This document shows, piece after piece, positions 1 through 10,895 of a stretch of DNA of 64,000 nt (within the stretch, counting starts at the first letter, position 1; the number at the start of each line of letters is the position of its first letter). Made by a program: the position numbers and the translations under genes. The DNA comes from Macrocybe gigantea (taxonomy: Eukaryota > Basidiomycota > Agaricomycetes > Agaricales > Callistosporiaceae), in assembly GCA_011319805.1 (NCBI GenBank), contig SJRY01000255.1, positions 434,001 to 498,000 on the forward strand, in the 5' to 3' direction. A model generated the notes under the pieces. The model saw only the letters and a list, made by a program, of their open reading frames with translations. It was not told where the DNA came from and made no database searches.

Positions 1-801
1 CGTGGTATGCATATTTTACAATGGGTCCGAGGCTGAGGGTCGTAAGAACTTCAAGCCCTTCATTGATCTTGGTCGGCGTCATCTCTCTTGATTTCAACAT
101 ATCACTGACGTCGCATGGTTTATAGGTCCGATAATGGATCTTACTAGAGAAATACCTTACGAGGAGTTGAACACATTACAGGTGAGCATCATAAACAGTA
201 CTTATTCACATGCCCACTTACTGGATCTCAGAATCCCATGACCGAACCGGGTCAAGCATACTATATGAAGGGCCTTGCCCAGCGCAAGCCACATTTCCCT
301 TCCATGTCAGACGCATATAAGAAGGCCAAAGCTGTCTGGAACCATAAGGATTTCCAAGGCAACATCATCTTCGAGTATTTCTCACTCAAAAAAATCTGCT
401 CTGTACCTCGACACAAGACTGCGTTCCGCCGCGATTTCACGCCTGCCATCCTAGTATTCCTCGTATGGAAGGAGCACACAGAAGAGAACTCGAGCAAGGC
501 TCGTAAAATGACACACGAGATTGCCGATATTATATCCGCGGGTCAGGACGAAGTTAGCGCCGAAGAAAATCTTGGCTATAGCAACTACGGTGAGCTATTG
601 CGCTTCCTCTTATCTCGACGTTTCCATTGACAGTGCGTACGGAAAGATTTCGATGTCGTGGTCGGGACAGACGAGCGTGATGGAGTAGAGGACAAGGCGA
701 AGCTTGTATTTTCTGACAATTACCCTCGACTTCAACAGATCAAGAAGAAGTATGACCCCGACAACGTGTTTCGCAAGTGGTTTCCTATTGCTCCCGCTTG
801 A
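1..801 (+). CDS. FAD-linked oxidoreductase, C-terminal part (5' truncated by window edge)
   Basis: This is the 3' end of a berberine-bridge-enzyme-type flavoprotein. These enzymes oxidise small molecules using a covalently or tightly bound FAD. Exons are visible around 1-75, 125-180, 235-590 and 640-801, separated by short introns with GTGAG-type donors. The diagnostic part is the extreme C-terminus, IKKKYDPDNVFRKWFPIAP, which matches the BBE-domain signature (Y-D-P-x-N-x-F). The upstream segment PIMDLTREIPYEELNT fits the substrate-domain strand before it. The FAD-binding half lies outside the window. The junction between the last two exons is ambiguous: the obvious acceptor at about 633 gives the wrong phase, while one at about 647 fits. 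A second family member lies at 14.3-17.1 kb on the other strand. The two C-termini are clearly different, so they are not recent duplicates. Confidence 0.75.
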
Positions 802-1426
802 GGCTTTATGCCTGTTTGTCAAGATGCCTTTTTGCTTTCCACGGAATTATGGTCCTTAGGCACATTTGTTTCATAGCTTCGAATTTAATACAGTACATGT
901 GTACAAGTTACATCGTCTCAGAGCTTTGCTCCATCTGTTAGTCCGCTGTTCATTCCGCAACTTGTTTACAATCGATTTAGGCGCTTTGTTTCTGATTACC
1001 CAAGCTCGGACCTCTCCGTTCAAACCAAAGAAAGGTGATACGAGAGCGCCACAAAGCGATCTCTTGGGCACCATATGCTAAGCCCGGGTTCACTCCCCTT
1101 TGATATACTTGTAGTTCAGTACGGCTTCTGCTCCAACTTACGGTAGGAAACAACGCGGTATTGAAGTAGCAGATGTCCATATTGTGTACGGCCCAAGTAC
1201 CTACAAGCAATATGCTGATAAAGCTAAGCGAAAGCGCGGTGCGAAGGAGGAAGTATGGGGAAATAACAATTACATATTTTTTATAACATACGAGGTATGA
1301 GCTGGGATTAACGACGCGCATATGGGGCGTATCTTGGCCCTCCTTGGACACTCGGGCCGCTGTACTGGAGATCTACATGTCCAACCATAGGAGGTCAGCA
1401 AAGGACCAAAATGTTAAAATAACGGA
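802..1426. other. intergenic, convergent 3' ends
   Basis: The region lies between the ends of two convergent genes. I see no conserved coding segment; the short open frames here have no recognisable motifs or splice structure. Confidence 0.5.
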
Positions 1427-3393
1427 CTAACCGATGGGTGATGTGAAATTGTGGACCATAGGATTGAGGTTCGACGTCTTGTTGTGCTTTGAGACGTTGT
1501 TCTCCGTCAATTTGAAGTCGACATCGATACCGCCGAGCTCCACGTCCGTTCCTCTCCGACGATTCGGCCTGATCGGGGGCAGTGCTGACAGGTCAGATGG
1601 TATGTCGCGTTCTTCGTCGCTCAGGTATTTTGGAAGCGGGCTAGATACGACATCGGCTTTGTCATAGTCGTCAAAACGCATGTTGTTCTTCGTCGGAGAA
1701 GATGTCAACAGGTAGGAACTTGCGCCGGTGTTATGATTTGTTATCTGCGATTGAGTCATGCTGTGGGTGAAATAGTGGGATTCGGCGAAGCTGCTACTCC
1801 TTCCCAGTGACCGATTTCGCCTGCGCTCACGGGAGGCTTCCTTGTTGGCGATTTCGCCCTCTATGGAACGGGGAAAGAAGATCTGATATGACGTCGTCAA
1901 CGGGACGAAGGGACATTGACTGATATTGATTTAATACATACGACTAGAGTCAAGCCGGATGAAATAGAACAGCCAAAGCCGGCGACAATGGCCAAGAAAT
2001 CTGGATGGGGGTCACATCAATGCCATTGCCTTTTGGGACTGCGTCGTCTATCCGACACACCTGTCCAGAACATGTTCTCATTGATATGATGGTGCGGTCG
2101 CACGCCATCGATTCCCAGGATAAGAAGCGGGACGGTGAACAGGAAGCGAAACACAACACGGATGGTCTGACGAGAGTGTCAATATAGACAAGTTGAATTC
2201 GTAGAATAGAATCGCACTGACGTTCAATTCGGAGAACTTAGTCAGGCGGACGATGGTATTAATATCAACGCCTTCTGCCCTCTGATGGCTGCATTAGATG
2301 TCATTTTACACATGACGTGTAACTGTGGCACTGACGAGGCTAGCCAAGAAGCTCGGGAAAGCCCATCTGGGAGTCCATCAGTCAATCGCTGCACCTGACA
2401 CAAGCACCCGCATGGCTTACAGAATAGGGGTAAACCATAACGTCAACGAAAGGCTTCCCAAGCTGCCTGCTAGGAATGTGTACGCCTCCGCCTGGTGTAT
2501 ATGATAAAAATAAGAGATGGCAGCGAAGCTTGTAGAATGAATGCCCTTACCTTTAATAAATCCGATCTTGTAAATATAGTGATAAGGGGCATGCTTATGA
2601 CAGCGATAGTCGATCCCACACCCAGGTCTTAAAGTAGAGGCTGTGAAACCAATCTTGCTGATTGGACCGAGCATTGATGAGGAAGAGCCAAAAGCACAGT
2701 TCTGGATGTATGGCAAATTGTTTTAAGCTGAACCTGCTTTATCGTCGGAACTCCCACCTTCCAGATGCGTGACCCTGAATATAGCATTAGGTTGGCTCTG
2801 AACCAAGAAACAGGACAGCTAACGCTTACATCTCAAGGCTCCATGCAATAGAGAACAGCAGGGTCAGAGGGAATACGGCGCTATGCGCCAGGGGGCCCCA
2901 AAGCTCGTACGGTTTGGGAATGACTAAGAAAGAAATTAGCAAACAGTCATCATGAGTGAAGCCAACGGGACCGACTTCCGACCAGGGGGATGGAAATAAA
3001 TCCCTCATGGTATTTGATGATGGCAAAACCGACGGCATACGTGATGATCAACGGTACACTTAGGAGATACGAATACTTTGAAGGGGATTATAAGCGCAAT
3101 ACGATGACAGTGAAAAAAGAATTCACGGTCATGACCCGCTTGAATGCGCCAGAGTAAGGTCCATTGTTCCATCTGGGATAGCGGGACCCGTGAGAGCGGG
3201 CGATGGGACACAGATTCGAACGTACTTGAGGCATTTGAACCTGTCAAACGACCACAGATGGAAGACAAGGAAAATTCCAAGCTAAACTTTGAGTGAGGAA
3301 TTTTCGGGTGCAAGAATTCAAGAGCATAGACGGGCGGACCAGTGAACTGATTACCGCCCATACCAGAAAACTTGCGGGAGAGGTATGGGACAT
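1427..3393 (-). CDS. seven-helix membrane protein, paralogue 1 (uncharacterised basidiomycete family)
   Basis: An uncharacterised multi-pass membrane protein in about ten exons. The proposed start is the ATG at 3393 (MSHTSPASFLVWAVISSL). It aligns with the start of the paralogue at 23388. Later landmarks are HLWSFDRFKCLK, SGAFKRVMT, YSYLLSVPLIITYAVGF, the helix FPLTLLFSIAWSLEM followed by VTHLE, CFWLFL, AEAYTFLAGSLGSLSLTLWF, IVRLTKFSELN, FRFLFTVPLLILGIDGVR and finally IFFPRSI before a hydrophilic, Arg- and Ser-rich tail ending at 1427. This adds up to about seven hydrophobic segments with a cytosolic-looking C-tail. The exon after WFHSLYFKTWVW needs one extra G in the GGG run at 2615-2617 to stay open. 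No function is assigned; a receptor-like or sensor role is only a guess from topology. Confidence 0.7.
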
Positions 3394-4147
3394 GGCAGGT
3401 TATGACTTCGATGTTGGGAAAAGCGTTCAATATGTCGTTGTCCAACCAGCGAGGATGTCCAGTTTGAGGAACATAGGAAAAAAAAACTTGCACCGTGCTG
3501 TTGCCTCGGTATATAAATCAGCTGCAAAACGCGACGTATATCTTTTGGGTCCACAAGATGTGATCAAGGCACATGACCTGTGTCCTATTTGATTTCTACC
3601 GTGATGCATTTGGGACCTTATGACAGGGAAGCGTTACTGACATACGCAGCTCGTTTGATGGGACGGCTTGTCGGTTGTCCATATGATAGTGATGATGGCG
3701 CTATGTAGGTCAGTCGGTTCACACCTTGACGCTGCATCATGGAGACCTTACAGAACCGTGGCTCGCGGGACCGGATTTATTTAGAACAAGAGCGTCAGGC
3801 CGGAACTTGACTCGCCCGATGTTTAAGGGCGCTGGGGATGGCTGCTACGCGAGTGATAGTTTCAACATTTGATTGAATGCTGAAGTGATCACAGTCGAGG
3901 TCATTGAAATTTGTCGTCGCAATCCTCTGGATCAATGCAGGCACGTAAATTTGAGGTAACCTCCAGAAGCCGCTCTGCGGGACTGCTGAGGATCCAATAA
4001 CGGTTTACGTCGAGCAATTGCTGGAAGACAAGGAGAGCCGCGACAGGTGAAGAACGAGAGTGTCGCCATTCTTGGATATCCGAAACGACCACGTGCTCCA
4101 GATCACATACAATCGTCTGACATTTTTTTGCATCTTATCATCAAAAG
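3394..4147. promoter_or_regulatory. divergent intergenic region (putative shared promoter)
   Basis: This 754-nt gap separates the 5' ends of the seven-helix gene (-) and the ankyrin gene (+), so it should hold both promoters. I see no clear TATA box and no conserved coding segment. Confidence 0.4.
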
Positions 4148-4825
4148 ATGCTCCCCAGTGTGGAAGACAAAGATGACTTGCTCCTAGCATGCAGATTCGG
4201 TGATGTCGACGATGTCAAAGCCTTCGTGGACAAATTTGGGCCGACGACGTTGGCAGACATCCGCGATGAAAATGGCAACTCAATCCTGCATATGGCTTGT
4301 GGCAACGGACATGAAGGTGAAGACCTCTTTCCTTGTCAACGCGCAACTCTTCAGCAACGGAGTCTCATGCTTGAAAGATGTCTTGCAGACGTGCTAGATT
4401 ATCTGCTTCCGATTGTACCGCCATCGCTTCTTGCCACACAAAATTCAGCGGGTTCAACGCCCTTGCATTGGGCGACATTAAATGCACATCTTCCCGTTGT
4501 CAAAAAACTGGTTCTGCTCCAGCCGGGCCCAGGCGTCGATCTCATCGATATAAGGAACGCTGCTGGGCATTCTCCGTTGGCGGAAGCAGAGTTCGCCGGC
4601 TGGGACGAAGGAGCGACCTGGTTGGTGCAAAAAATGAATGTACATTCGGAGATTAAAGAAAAAGAAGTCGACAAAGAAGACGAGGACCTCGGCGGAGAAT
4701 CTGGTGCTGATGCATCTCGGGATATAGAAGTCGAAATACAGGACGCAGATGGTCAAGTGGCGAAAATGACGATCGGTGGGCAAGTTGCCCAGCAGGGCGA
4801 TGCTGCGACAAATAGGACGGAATGA
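4148..4825 (+). CDS. YAR1: Yar1-like ankyrin-repeat protein
   Basis: A small cytosolic/nuclear ankyrin protein resembling yeast Yar1, the dedicated chaperone of ribosomal protein Rps3 (established in yeast). The start is ATG 4148 and the stop is at 4825. An intron at 4317-4388 (72 nt) is inferred from its GTGAAG donor and TTGCAG acceptor. Removing it joins LHMACGNGHE to DVLDYLLPIVP and restores an ankyrin repeat. Two to three repeats follow in order: the N-terminal LLLACRFGDVDDVKAF, the spliced repeat, and STPLHWATLNAHLPVVKKL, then GHSPLAEAEFAGWDE. The C-terminus is strongly acidic (KEKEVDKEDEDLGGE). The intron is a multiple of three with no in-frame stop, so retention would add 24 residues. 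Length after splicing is about 201 residues, matching yeast Yar1 (200). Confidence 0.8.
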   Translation: MLPSVEDKDDLLLACRFGDVDDVKAFVDKFGPTTLADIRDENGNSILHMACGNGHEGEDLFPCQRATLQQRSLMLERCLADVLDYLLPIVPPSLLATQNSAGSTPLHWATLNAHLPVVKKLVLLQPGPGVDLIDIRNAAGHSPLAEAEFAGWDEGATWLVQKMNVHSEIKEKEVDKEDEDLGGESGADASRDIEVEIQDADGQVAKMTIGGQVAQQGDAATNRTE

Positions 4826-4956
4826 TCTGTTGGCTGAGGAAGCAATGCAGGCATGGACACGGAAGTCCTTGTACACGATGGCGATGTATAGCTACTGCGT
4901 AAATAGTGCCAATAGCGATCAGGCCGATACTTATTTAAAAGTAGGAAATTAAGTAT

Positions 4957-5041
4957 GGGCACATGGTGTAGTTGGTTATCACGCCCGCTTAGCATTAGAT
5001 GCAATTGCGGGCGGTGCTGGGTTCAATTCCCAGTGTGTCCA
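4957..5041 (+). tRNA. tRNA-Ala(AGC) with an 11-nt intron
   Basis: The sequence folds into a full cloverleaf. The acceptor stem is GGGCACA (4957-4963) with TGTGTCC (5034-5040) and discriminator A at 5041. The D arm closes GTG/CAC. The anticodon stem is CCCGC (4984-4988) with GCGGG (5007-5011). The T arm is CTGGG-TTCAATT-CCCAG (5017-5033). The anticodon loop reads TTAGCA, then an 11-nt intron (4995-5005) at the canonical position after base 37, then T. The anticodon is AGC. The acceptor contains the G3:U70 wobble pair, the classic alanine identity determinant, which independently supports the assignment. CCA is not encoded, as usual in eukaryotes. Confidence 0.95.
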
Positions 5042-5639
5042 AAATTATTTTTCTGGTGCTTTCATAAAGGAATGTATTTTCACAATGACCAGCGAGGGCC
5101 TGGGCCTTTTTTCCGATTCTCAAGAGCTTAGTTAGTGAACGGACAAGCTTGATTCATGATCCCCTGAACACAGTGGAACTCCCGCTTCCCGCAGAAGCAA
5201 CAAATGAAAACAAATGAGAGCACATATCCACGCCGCCATCCGTTCAGCGATAGTCTATGTTGCCCAACATGGAGTGACAACTTGAGCCTAAGTTGTTTTG
5301 GCGATTTCGTGGATCATGGCAGTGATGGCGACGGCATGGAGGTCGCGTTTCAGAGTGTGTTTGGTTTCGAGGCGGCGAGTAAACATCCAAGGCCCGCGGA
5401 TACGACGTGTCGCCCTACCGCTCGCTGTCTCAAACATTCACGACTTGGCCACCATACCCTCTATCCATTCCGCTGGGCCTTTCTTTTTCGAAGCCGAGGT
5501 GATTCCTCTGCAGGAAAAGCGATCATAAAATCCACACATTCCGTTTTGGTTCTGGAACAGGAGACTAACAACTTATTTATACCATCAACCTATTCCGCGC
5601 TTCGCAGCGTCTACACTGACACGTCCACTTTCTTACAAC
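5042..5639. promoter_or_regulatory. upstream region of the Ca2+-ATPase gene
   Basis: About 600 nt lie between the tRNA gene and the ATPase start. A long open frame covers part of it but runs on into the ATPase coding region in another frame and shows no recognisable domain, so I treat it as chance. Confidence 0.4.
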
Positions 5640-8600
5640 ATGGCGTCGCGACAGGGCTCATCTGGAATGGGCGAACGCAAAAAGCGGACCTTCTCCGCAC
5701 TTCCTCTCACCGACATTCCATCCAGCTCAACATCCGCACACCGAATGCACCCCATGTCGCATCCCCGCAGTCCTTCCCCACCCGCGTCTGCCTACTTCCC
5801 GCATCTGTCTGCAGACGGCAACTCTCGATTACGGCCAGTCCCTGATGCCGAGTCCCATTTTGCGTACAGCACCACCCTCCGTCGCCATCACTCGGAAGTA
5901 CCACTTGCGTCTCCTGCACAGCTGGCATCTGCTGTTGAAGCAGAAGCGCAGAGTTTATGGTCAAAAGCTATGGCGTTTTTGAAGGGCCAGAGACCCGGAC
6001 CATATAGCCCAACCATAGAAAGTGGCAGGGCGTCACCAGCACCGCAGAAGCCTGAACAGCGCAGCACAGCTTCAGCGCGCTTCGCTCACTATTCTGTTGA
6101 GGTGCGTATATAGGATGCTATGTCTGCGATGCCCCGCTGATATGGAATGAAGGATACGATCGCTCACTTTAGAACATCGGAAGATGGACTGCTGCGCTCC
6201 GATATATCGCATCTCTTGGAAACTCACGGTTACAATGAATTCTCTGTCTCATCTCCAGAACCAGTGCTCATGAAATTCGCGAAAACGATTTACGAAAGTC
6301 CTTAATTTTACTTCTTTGTGGAAGCGCCTCCGTCAGTGCTATCATGGGAAATGTCGACGACGCAATTAGTATAACTGTGGCTGTATTGATAGTTTTAACC
6401 GGTAAAAACTGCAATTTCCAATATTTCTGGCCATTCAACTGACAATGACGGCCAGTTGGATTTGTACAGGAACGTCGGTCAGAAAAGAGCTTGGAAGCCC
6501 TAAATAAGCTCGTGCCACACCACTGTCATGTTATACGGTACAGTACAATCCTTCTTCGCATTTATCATGACTTGGTCTGATTCACGCCCGGGAAATAGGG
6601 AACGTGAAACCACTCATATTCTCGCGAACGAACTTGTACCCGGCGATGTCGTCAAATTTCACACAGGCGATCGTATACCCGCGGACATTCGTATCATGTC
6701 CTGCGTAGATTTAGAGATCGATGAGAGTAGTCTGACTGGTGAAACGGAGGCGCGGCGGAAGGGGACGGAGGCCTGCCAATTCGAAGCTGCAAACGGCTCG
6801 GCCCACTCTTCAAATCTGACAAACGGCGCGGTAGCTCTGGCAGAGAGGACATGTATAGCGTACATGGGCACATTAGTTAGAAATGGTACGTTGTACCAAT
6901 CACTCGGTTTTGATTCTTCAGCTCATTTGACGAGCATGTATCATCAGGGCGAGGGACTGGTATCGTTATCGCCACTGGGACAGAGACTGAGTTTGGCGTT
7001 ATCTTCTCCATGATGCAGGACGTATGCGTTGCTTTGTGCAATTTGCTTTGATTCTTCTTCTGTTGACTAGGTGTGTTACGTGATAGGTCGAGGAACGCCG
7101 CACGCCATTGCAACTGAGCATGGACGAACTCGCGAAGAAGCTGTCATTCATGTCGTTCGGTGTGATTGGCATCATCTGTCTGATCGGAATCTTACAGCAG
7201 AGATCTTGGCTTGACATGTTCACCATCGGAGGTCCGTTCTAAGTGAAATTGCAATTGGGGCTTCACTGAATTATTTCTACAGTGTCACTCGCTGTGGCTG
7301 CTATTCCAGAAGGTCTACCTATTGTCACGACCGTTACCCTTGCTTTAGGAGTTCTCCGGATGGCCAAACGTAAGGCGATTGTGAAGAAGTTGCATCTGTC
7401 GAATCGTTGGGCTCTGTTTCTGTTATCTGCTCCGACAAGACTGGTTAGCCAATGGCCAACTACATTTCGATTCAATCGCTGATTCAACTGTCACTTTTAT
7501 AGGAACATTGACTAAAAATGATCAGACTGTCACCGAAGCATATACTGTGGATGAAACTATCTATCTTGACCCGAGTTCCAGCGCGCCTTACACAGCACCC
7601 ATATCACCGGCATTAAAGAAGACTCTGGAAATCGGAGCTTTGTGCAACAATGCGTCCCTAGTGCGAAACGAAGACGGCGTGTTCGTTGGACAGTCGACAG
7701 ATGTAGCCTTGCTTAACGTTCTAGAAATTTTCGGCTTCCTGATCGCAGACCGGTGAGTTCGGCTCTTCTCTGAAGTACTCGTTTTCTTATCATAAATGAT
7801 TCTCTGCTCTAAAACATCATATGAATAGCATTTTGAACGCCTCTCTGAGCGCGCGTTTAATTCCGAGCAGAAGCACATGGCCATCAGCGGCATTCATCGG
7901 GATCCGACAGGTACTCCTAGTCTGTCGGTGAATGGTGCTCCTCGGGAGATGTATTACATCAAAGGCTCCATTGAATCCATTTTGGACCGATGCAAATTCT
8001 ACTACGTCAATGAGGAGTCTACCCCTGGTTTGGATACCAACACCCGAAACGTGATCCTGAGCAAAGCGCACGCAGCCGCAGCCCGAGGTCTTCGCGTGAT
8101 CGCCATGGCCTACGGATACGGTTCTGTCGAGCCGGCTTCCTCTTCTGCGTCGTCTCGTACGGCGTCCCGCGCGGCATCTCCCTCGTCCGCCGCAGACGCC
8201 ACCAAGGAGAAGCCTAACCTCGTATTTGCGGGATTTCAGGCCATGTTCGACCCGCCGCGGAAAGGCGTCGCAGACTCGATCGCATTGCTGCAGTCTGGAG
8301 GGGTGCATGTGGTGATGATCACGGGCGACTCGGAACAGACGGCGCTGTCCATTGCACAGCAGCTCGGTTTGCGCCTCGGAAGCGGTGCGGCGCGGCGCTT
8401 CGGCCAGCTCATGTCGACCAACTACTGCTTGACGGGAAAGGCGATCGATCAGATGTCCAAGGCGCAGCTGAAGGAGAGGGTGGGTAGCGTCAGTGTGTTC
8501 GCGAGAACGACGCCCAGACACAAGATGGCTATCGTGGAAGCGTTTCAGTCTCGAGGTGCTGTGGTCGCCATGACGGGCGATGGAGGTACGTCACTGATTT

Positions 8601-9657
8601 TCTCTTTTCTTCCATTCATTTACTCTAATCGTGCACGTGTAGTCAACGATGCTCCGGCTCTGAAAATGGCCGATATTGGTGTTTCAATGGGGAAAAGTGG
8701 AACTGATGTCGCGAAAGAAGCTGCCGATGTTATTCTTGTGGACGATAATTTCAGCACCATCCTGCCCGCTGTGGAAGAAGGCAAGTCATTTGCTTCACAT
8801 TGGCATGCTGCGCTGGTTTCATTGTATTGAGATTCATTTCTATCATGAAGGAAAATCGATATTCCACAACATACAGAATTTCCTTTCGTTCCAATTAAGC
8901 ACTGCTGCAGCTGCCTTGACGCTTATCACGCTCAGTACGATGTTGGGACTCAGCAATCCCCTAAACGCCATGCAAATCTTATTCATCAACATTCTTATGG
9001 ATGGTTCGTTGAGTTTGTTTCGGCGGCTTTTTTAAAATTTAGCAGCTTCTTTTTCCTGTGTCGGCAGGTCCTCCAAGTCAGAGTCTGGGCGTGGATCCAG
9101 TTGATCCGGTGGTTATGAAGCGTCCCCCGAGAAAGAAGAACGCACCGATCATCACTCGCCGACTTCTCTACCGGGTGCTCTTTTCGGCCTCGATCATTGT
9201 CTTGGGGACCCTCTTTGTCTACATTTTCGCGCTGGAAGACGATAATATGTCTCGAAGGGAGCAAACTATGGTACGGACTCCTATGCGTTGTCTTCTTCCA
9301 TCAGGTAGAATTCTCGTTGCTGACTTGGCCTGGCCTCTCTTTTTCCATCAGACTTTTACATGCTTCGTCTTCCTTGACCTTGTGTCCGCCGTGCAAAACC
9401 GCGGACTCGGATGTGGGCTGTTTCAGAACAAGATGCTGGTGGCGACTGTGTCTATATCGGCCATTACACAACTGGCGCTAGTGTACGTGCCGTTCATGCA
9501 AGCCGTTTTCCAAACGGCTGCGCTATCGTTCAGCGACCTGTCGGTCATTTTGGCGCTAGCTGGTACGAGTCTGGCCCTGCACGAAGGCAGACGGACGTAC
9601 GAACGGAAGCTGAATGCAGAAGAGAGTTTCACGACCGTGATGGAGGAGCTAGCATGA
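5640..9657 (+). CDS. PMR1: Golgi-type Ca2+/Mn2+ P-type ATPase (PMR1/SPCA)
   Basis: A P2A-type ATPase that pumps Ca2+ and Mn2+ into the Golgi lumen. A Ser/Pro-rich N-terminal extension (about 150 residues) precedes the cation-transporter N-domain. In order come the actuator motif LTGETE (about 6735), the M4 motif VAAIPEGLP (about 7290), the phosphorylation site SDKTGT split by an intron (about 7430-7508), the nucleotide domain with [34 protein letters not shown] across an intron (8586-8640), and C-terminal helices ending [10 protein letters not shown]. About a dozen introns are seen; the one at 8781-8850 has a GC donor. Conserved sequence is broken at three places, each explained by loss of one base: TT at 6302, C at 7393 (KKL-SVESLGS) and the T run at 7831. 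The gene would be dead as written. I think these are sequence errors, but a pseudogene is not excluded. Confidence 0.9.
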
Positions 9658-10895
9658 TATTGGAAAGTATGTATAGCACATTAATTTCATTATCTGCAAA
9701 TAAGCGTTGCATCGGTATCGAGATGCGGTGCAGGCACACGCGCTGCAGGCGTCAAGTGAGCGTAAGATTTCATGTGTTTTGTTCACGACATATGCGCGAC
9801 CTGCCATTTTTCGCCGGAATGCCCTGCGCCTCCTGACAGGACTTGTCATGGGCACCGTTCCACGCACATCGCGCTCAGCGACGCAGCTCCATTTGATATA
9901 TGGCTAGCAGCTGCCATGCGAGCTCCACACCCACAATGCCCTGCCTGGGAGAAAAAGACTGCAGATTTTCGTGCTGCGCCCCACTGGTGGCTTAATTGGG
10001 GAGCCCAATCCCGTTCGGCGAATCAGTCACTTGATTTCACGCCCAATCGGAGAAATGTGCTCTAATATGAGCGGTTGACCCGGAGTGCTGGCGGGACGGG
10101 ACGGCATAGTTGCGTTCCCGCAGGTCCTGTACGACGCTAAGGAAAACTGTCTCCAACTCGTTCGACCTTGGGCTGCCCCAGACAGGTCTTTATGACAGGG
10201 CTTGGCAGAGAGAAGGCAGCTCGCAGTCGAAGCCCGAGGAAACACATGCAACGGAGAAGAAAGACTAATGAATGGCTATAGCCTGGAGCTGGGAAGCCGA
10301 GCTGGATGGGGAAGGCTGGGCGGATGGACGTGGCGCGCGTGACCCAGGCCGCATCGACCCTCTCCTCGTCCTGATAACATGTTCTCTCCTCCTGCCAGCC
10401 CCTTCTCGTAGTCTTCCTGCCTCCCAGTGAAGCCAGGCAAAAAGAAACGTTCTCGCTGTCCGTCCTGCAAAGCCGCCGAATCCCCACACGCCCATATCAG
10501 TTCAGGGCCCCTGATCGATCTGGGCACGCTCATTCTAGCGCCAACACGTGTGCCCCAGTCGCTCCTTCGAACGGTTAAATTCTTCGTATAAGTAGGAACT
10601 GAAGGATTGTACAGCGAGACAGGGAGGAAAGTGTACGTCAAACAGCGGGCCGCAGGTCTGGGTGAGTTCTGACGCCGTCTCTCCTTGTCTTCCAGGACTA
10701 AACTATCAGGGTCGCTGTCCTTGTATTCCTTGCCTTCCATGGGTTTTCGCCAGTTCCGATTACACAAGTCGTTCGGTCACGGTTAATTCACAGTTCCGGC
10801 GCCAAAGCCTGGAGATTCTGCGGACTTTTTCGCCTCCTCCACGTTACTAACTATATAATTCTGATCCTGGACGTTTTCTTCCGACACACTCCACG
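9658..10895. other. intergenic region, no gene seen
   Basis: About 1.2 kb between two co-oriented genes. Open frames on both strands lack conserved motifs. The last part is the promoter of the downstream gene. Confidence 0.5.
10852..10858 (+). promoter_or_regulatory. TATA-like box of the Rho-GEF gene
   Basis: TATATAA lies 38 nt before the proposed start codon at 10896, after a pyrimidine-rich stretch. Placement is a little close, so the transcription start may be very near the ATG. Confidence 0.4.

Noticed and set aside
5204..5845. Plus-strand frame of 213 residues upstream of PMR1
   Set aside because: It overlaps the PMR1 start in another frame and has no motif; PMR1 evidence downstream is strong.
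7381..7450. Programmed ribosomal frameshifting before DKTGT in PMR1
   Set aside because: There is no slippery heptamer or downstream structure that I can see, and similar breaks occur in many unrelated genes, so a common sequence-quality cause is more likely.
7817..8521. Minus-strand open frame of 234 residues
   Set aside because: It lies antisense to the conserved nucleotide-binding domain of the ATPase; its Arg-rich composition is the usual mirror of GC-rich coding sequence.
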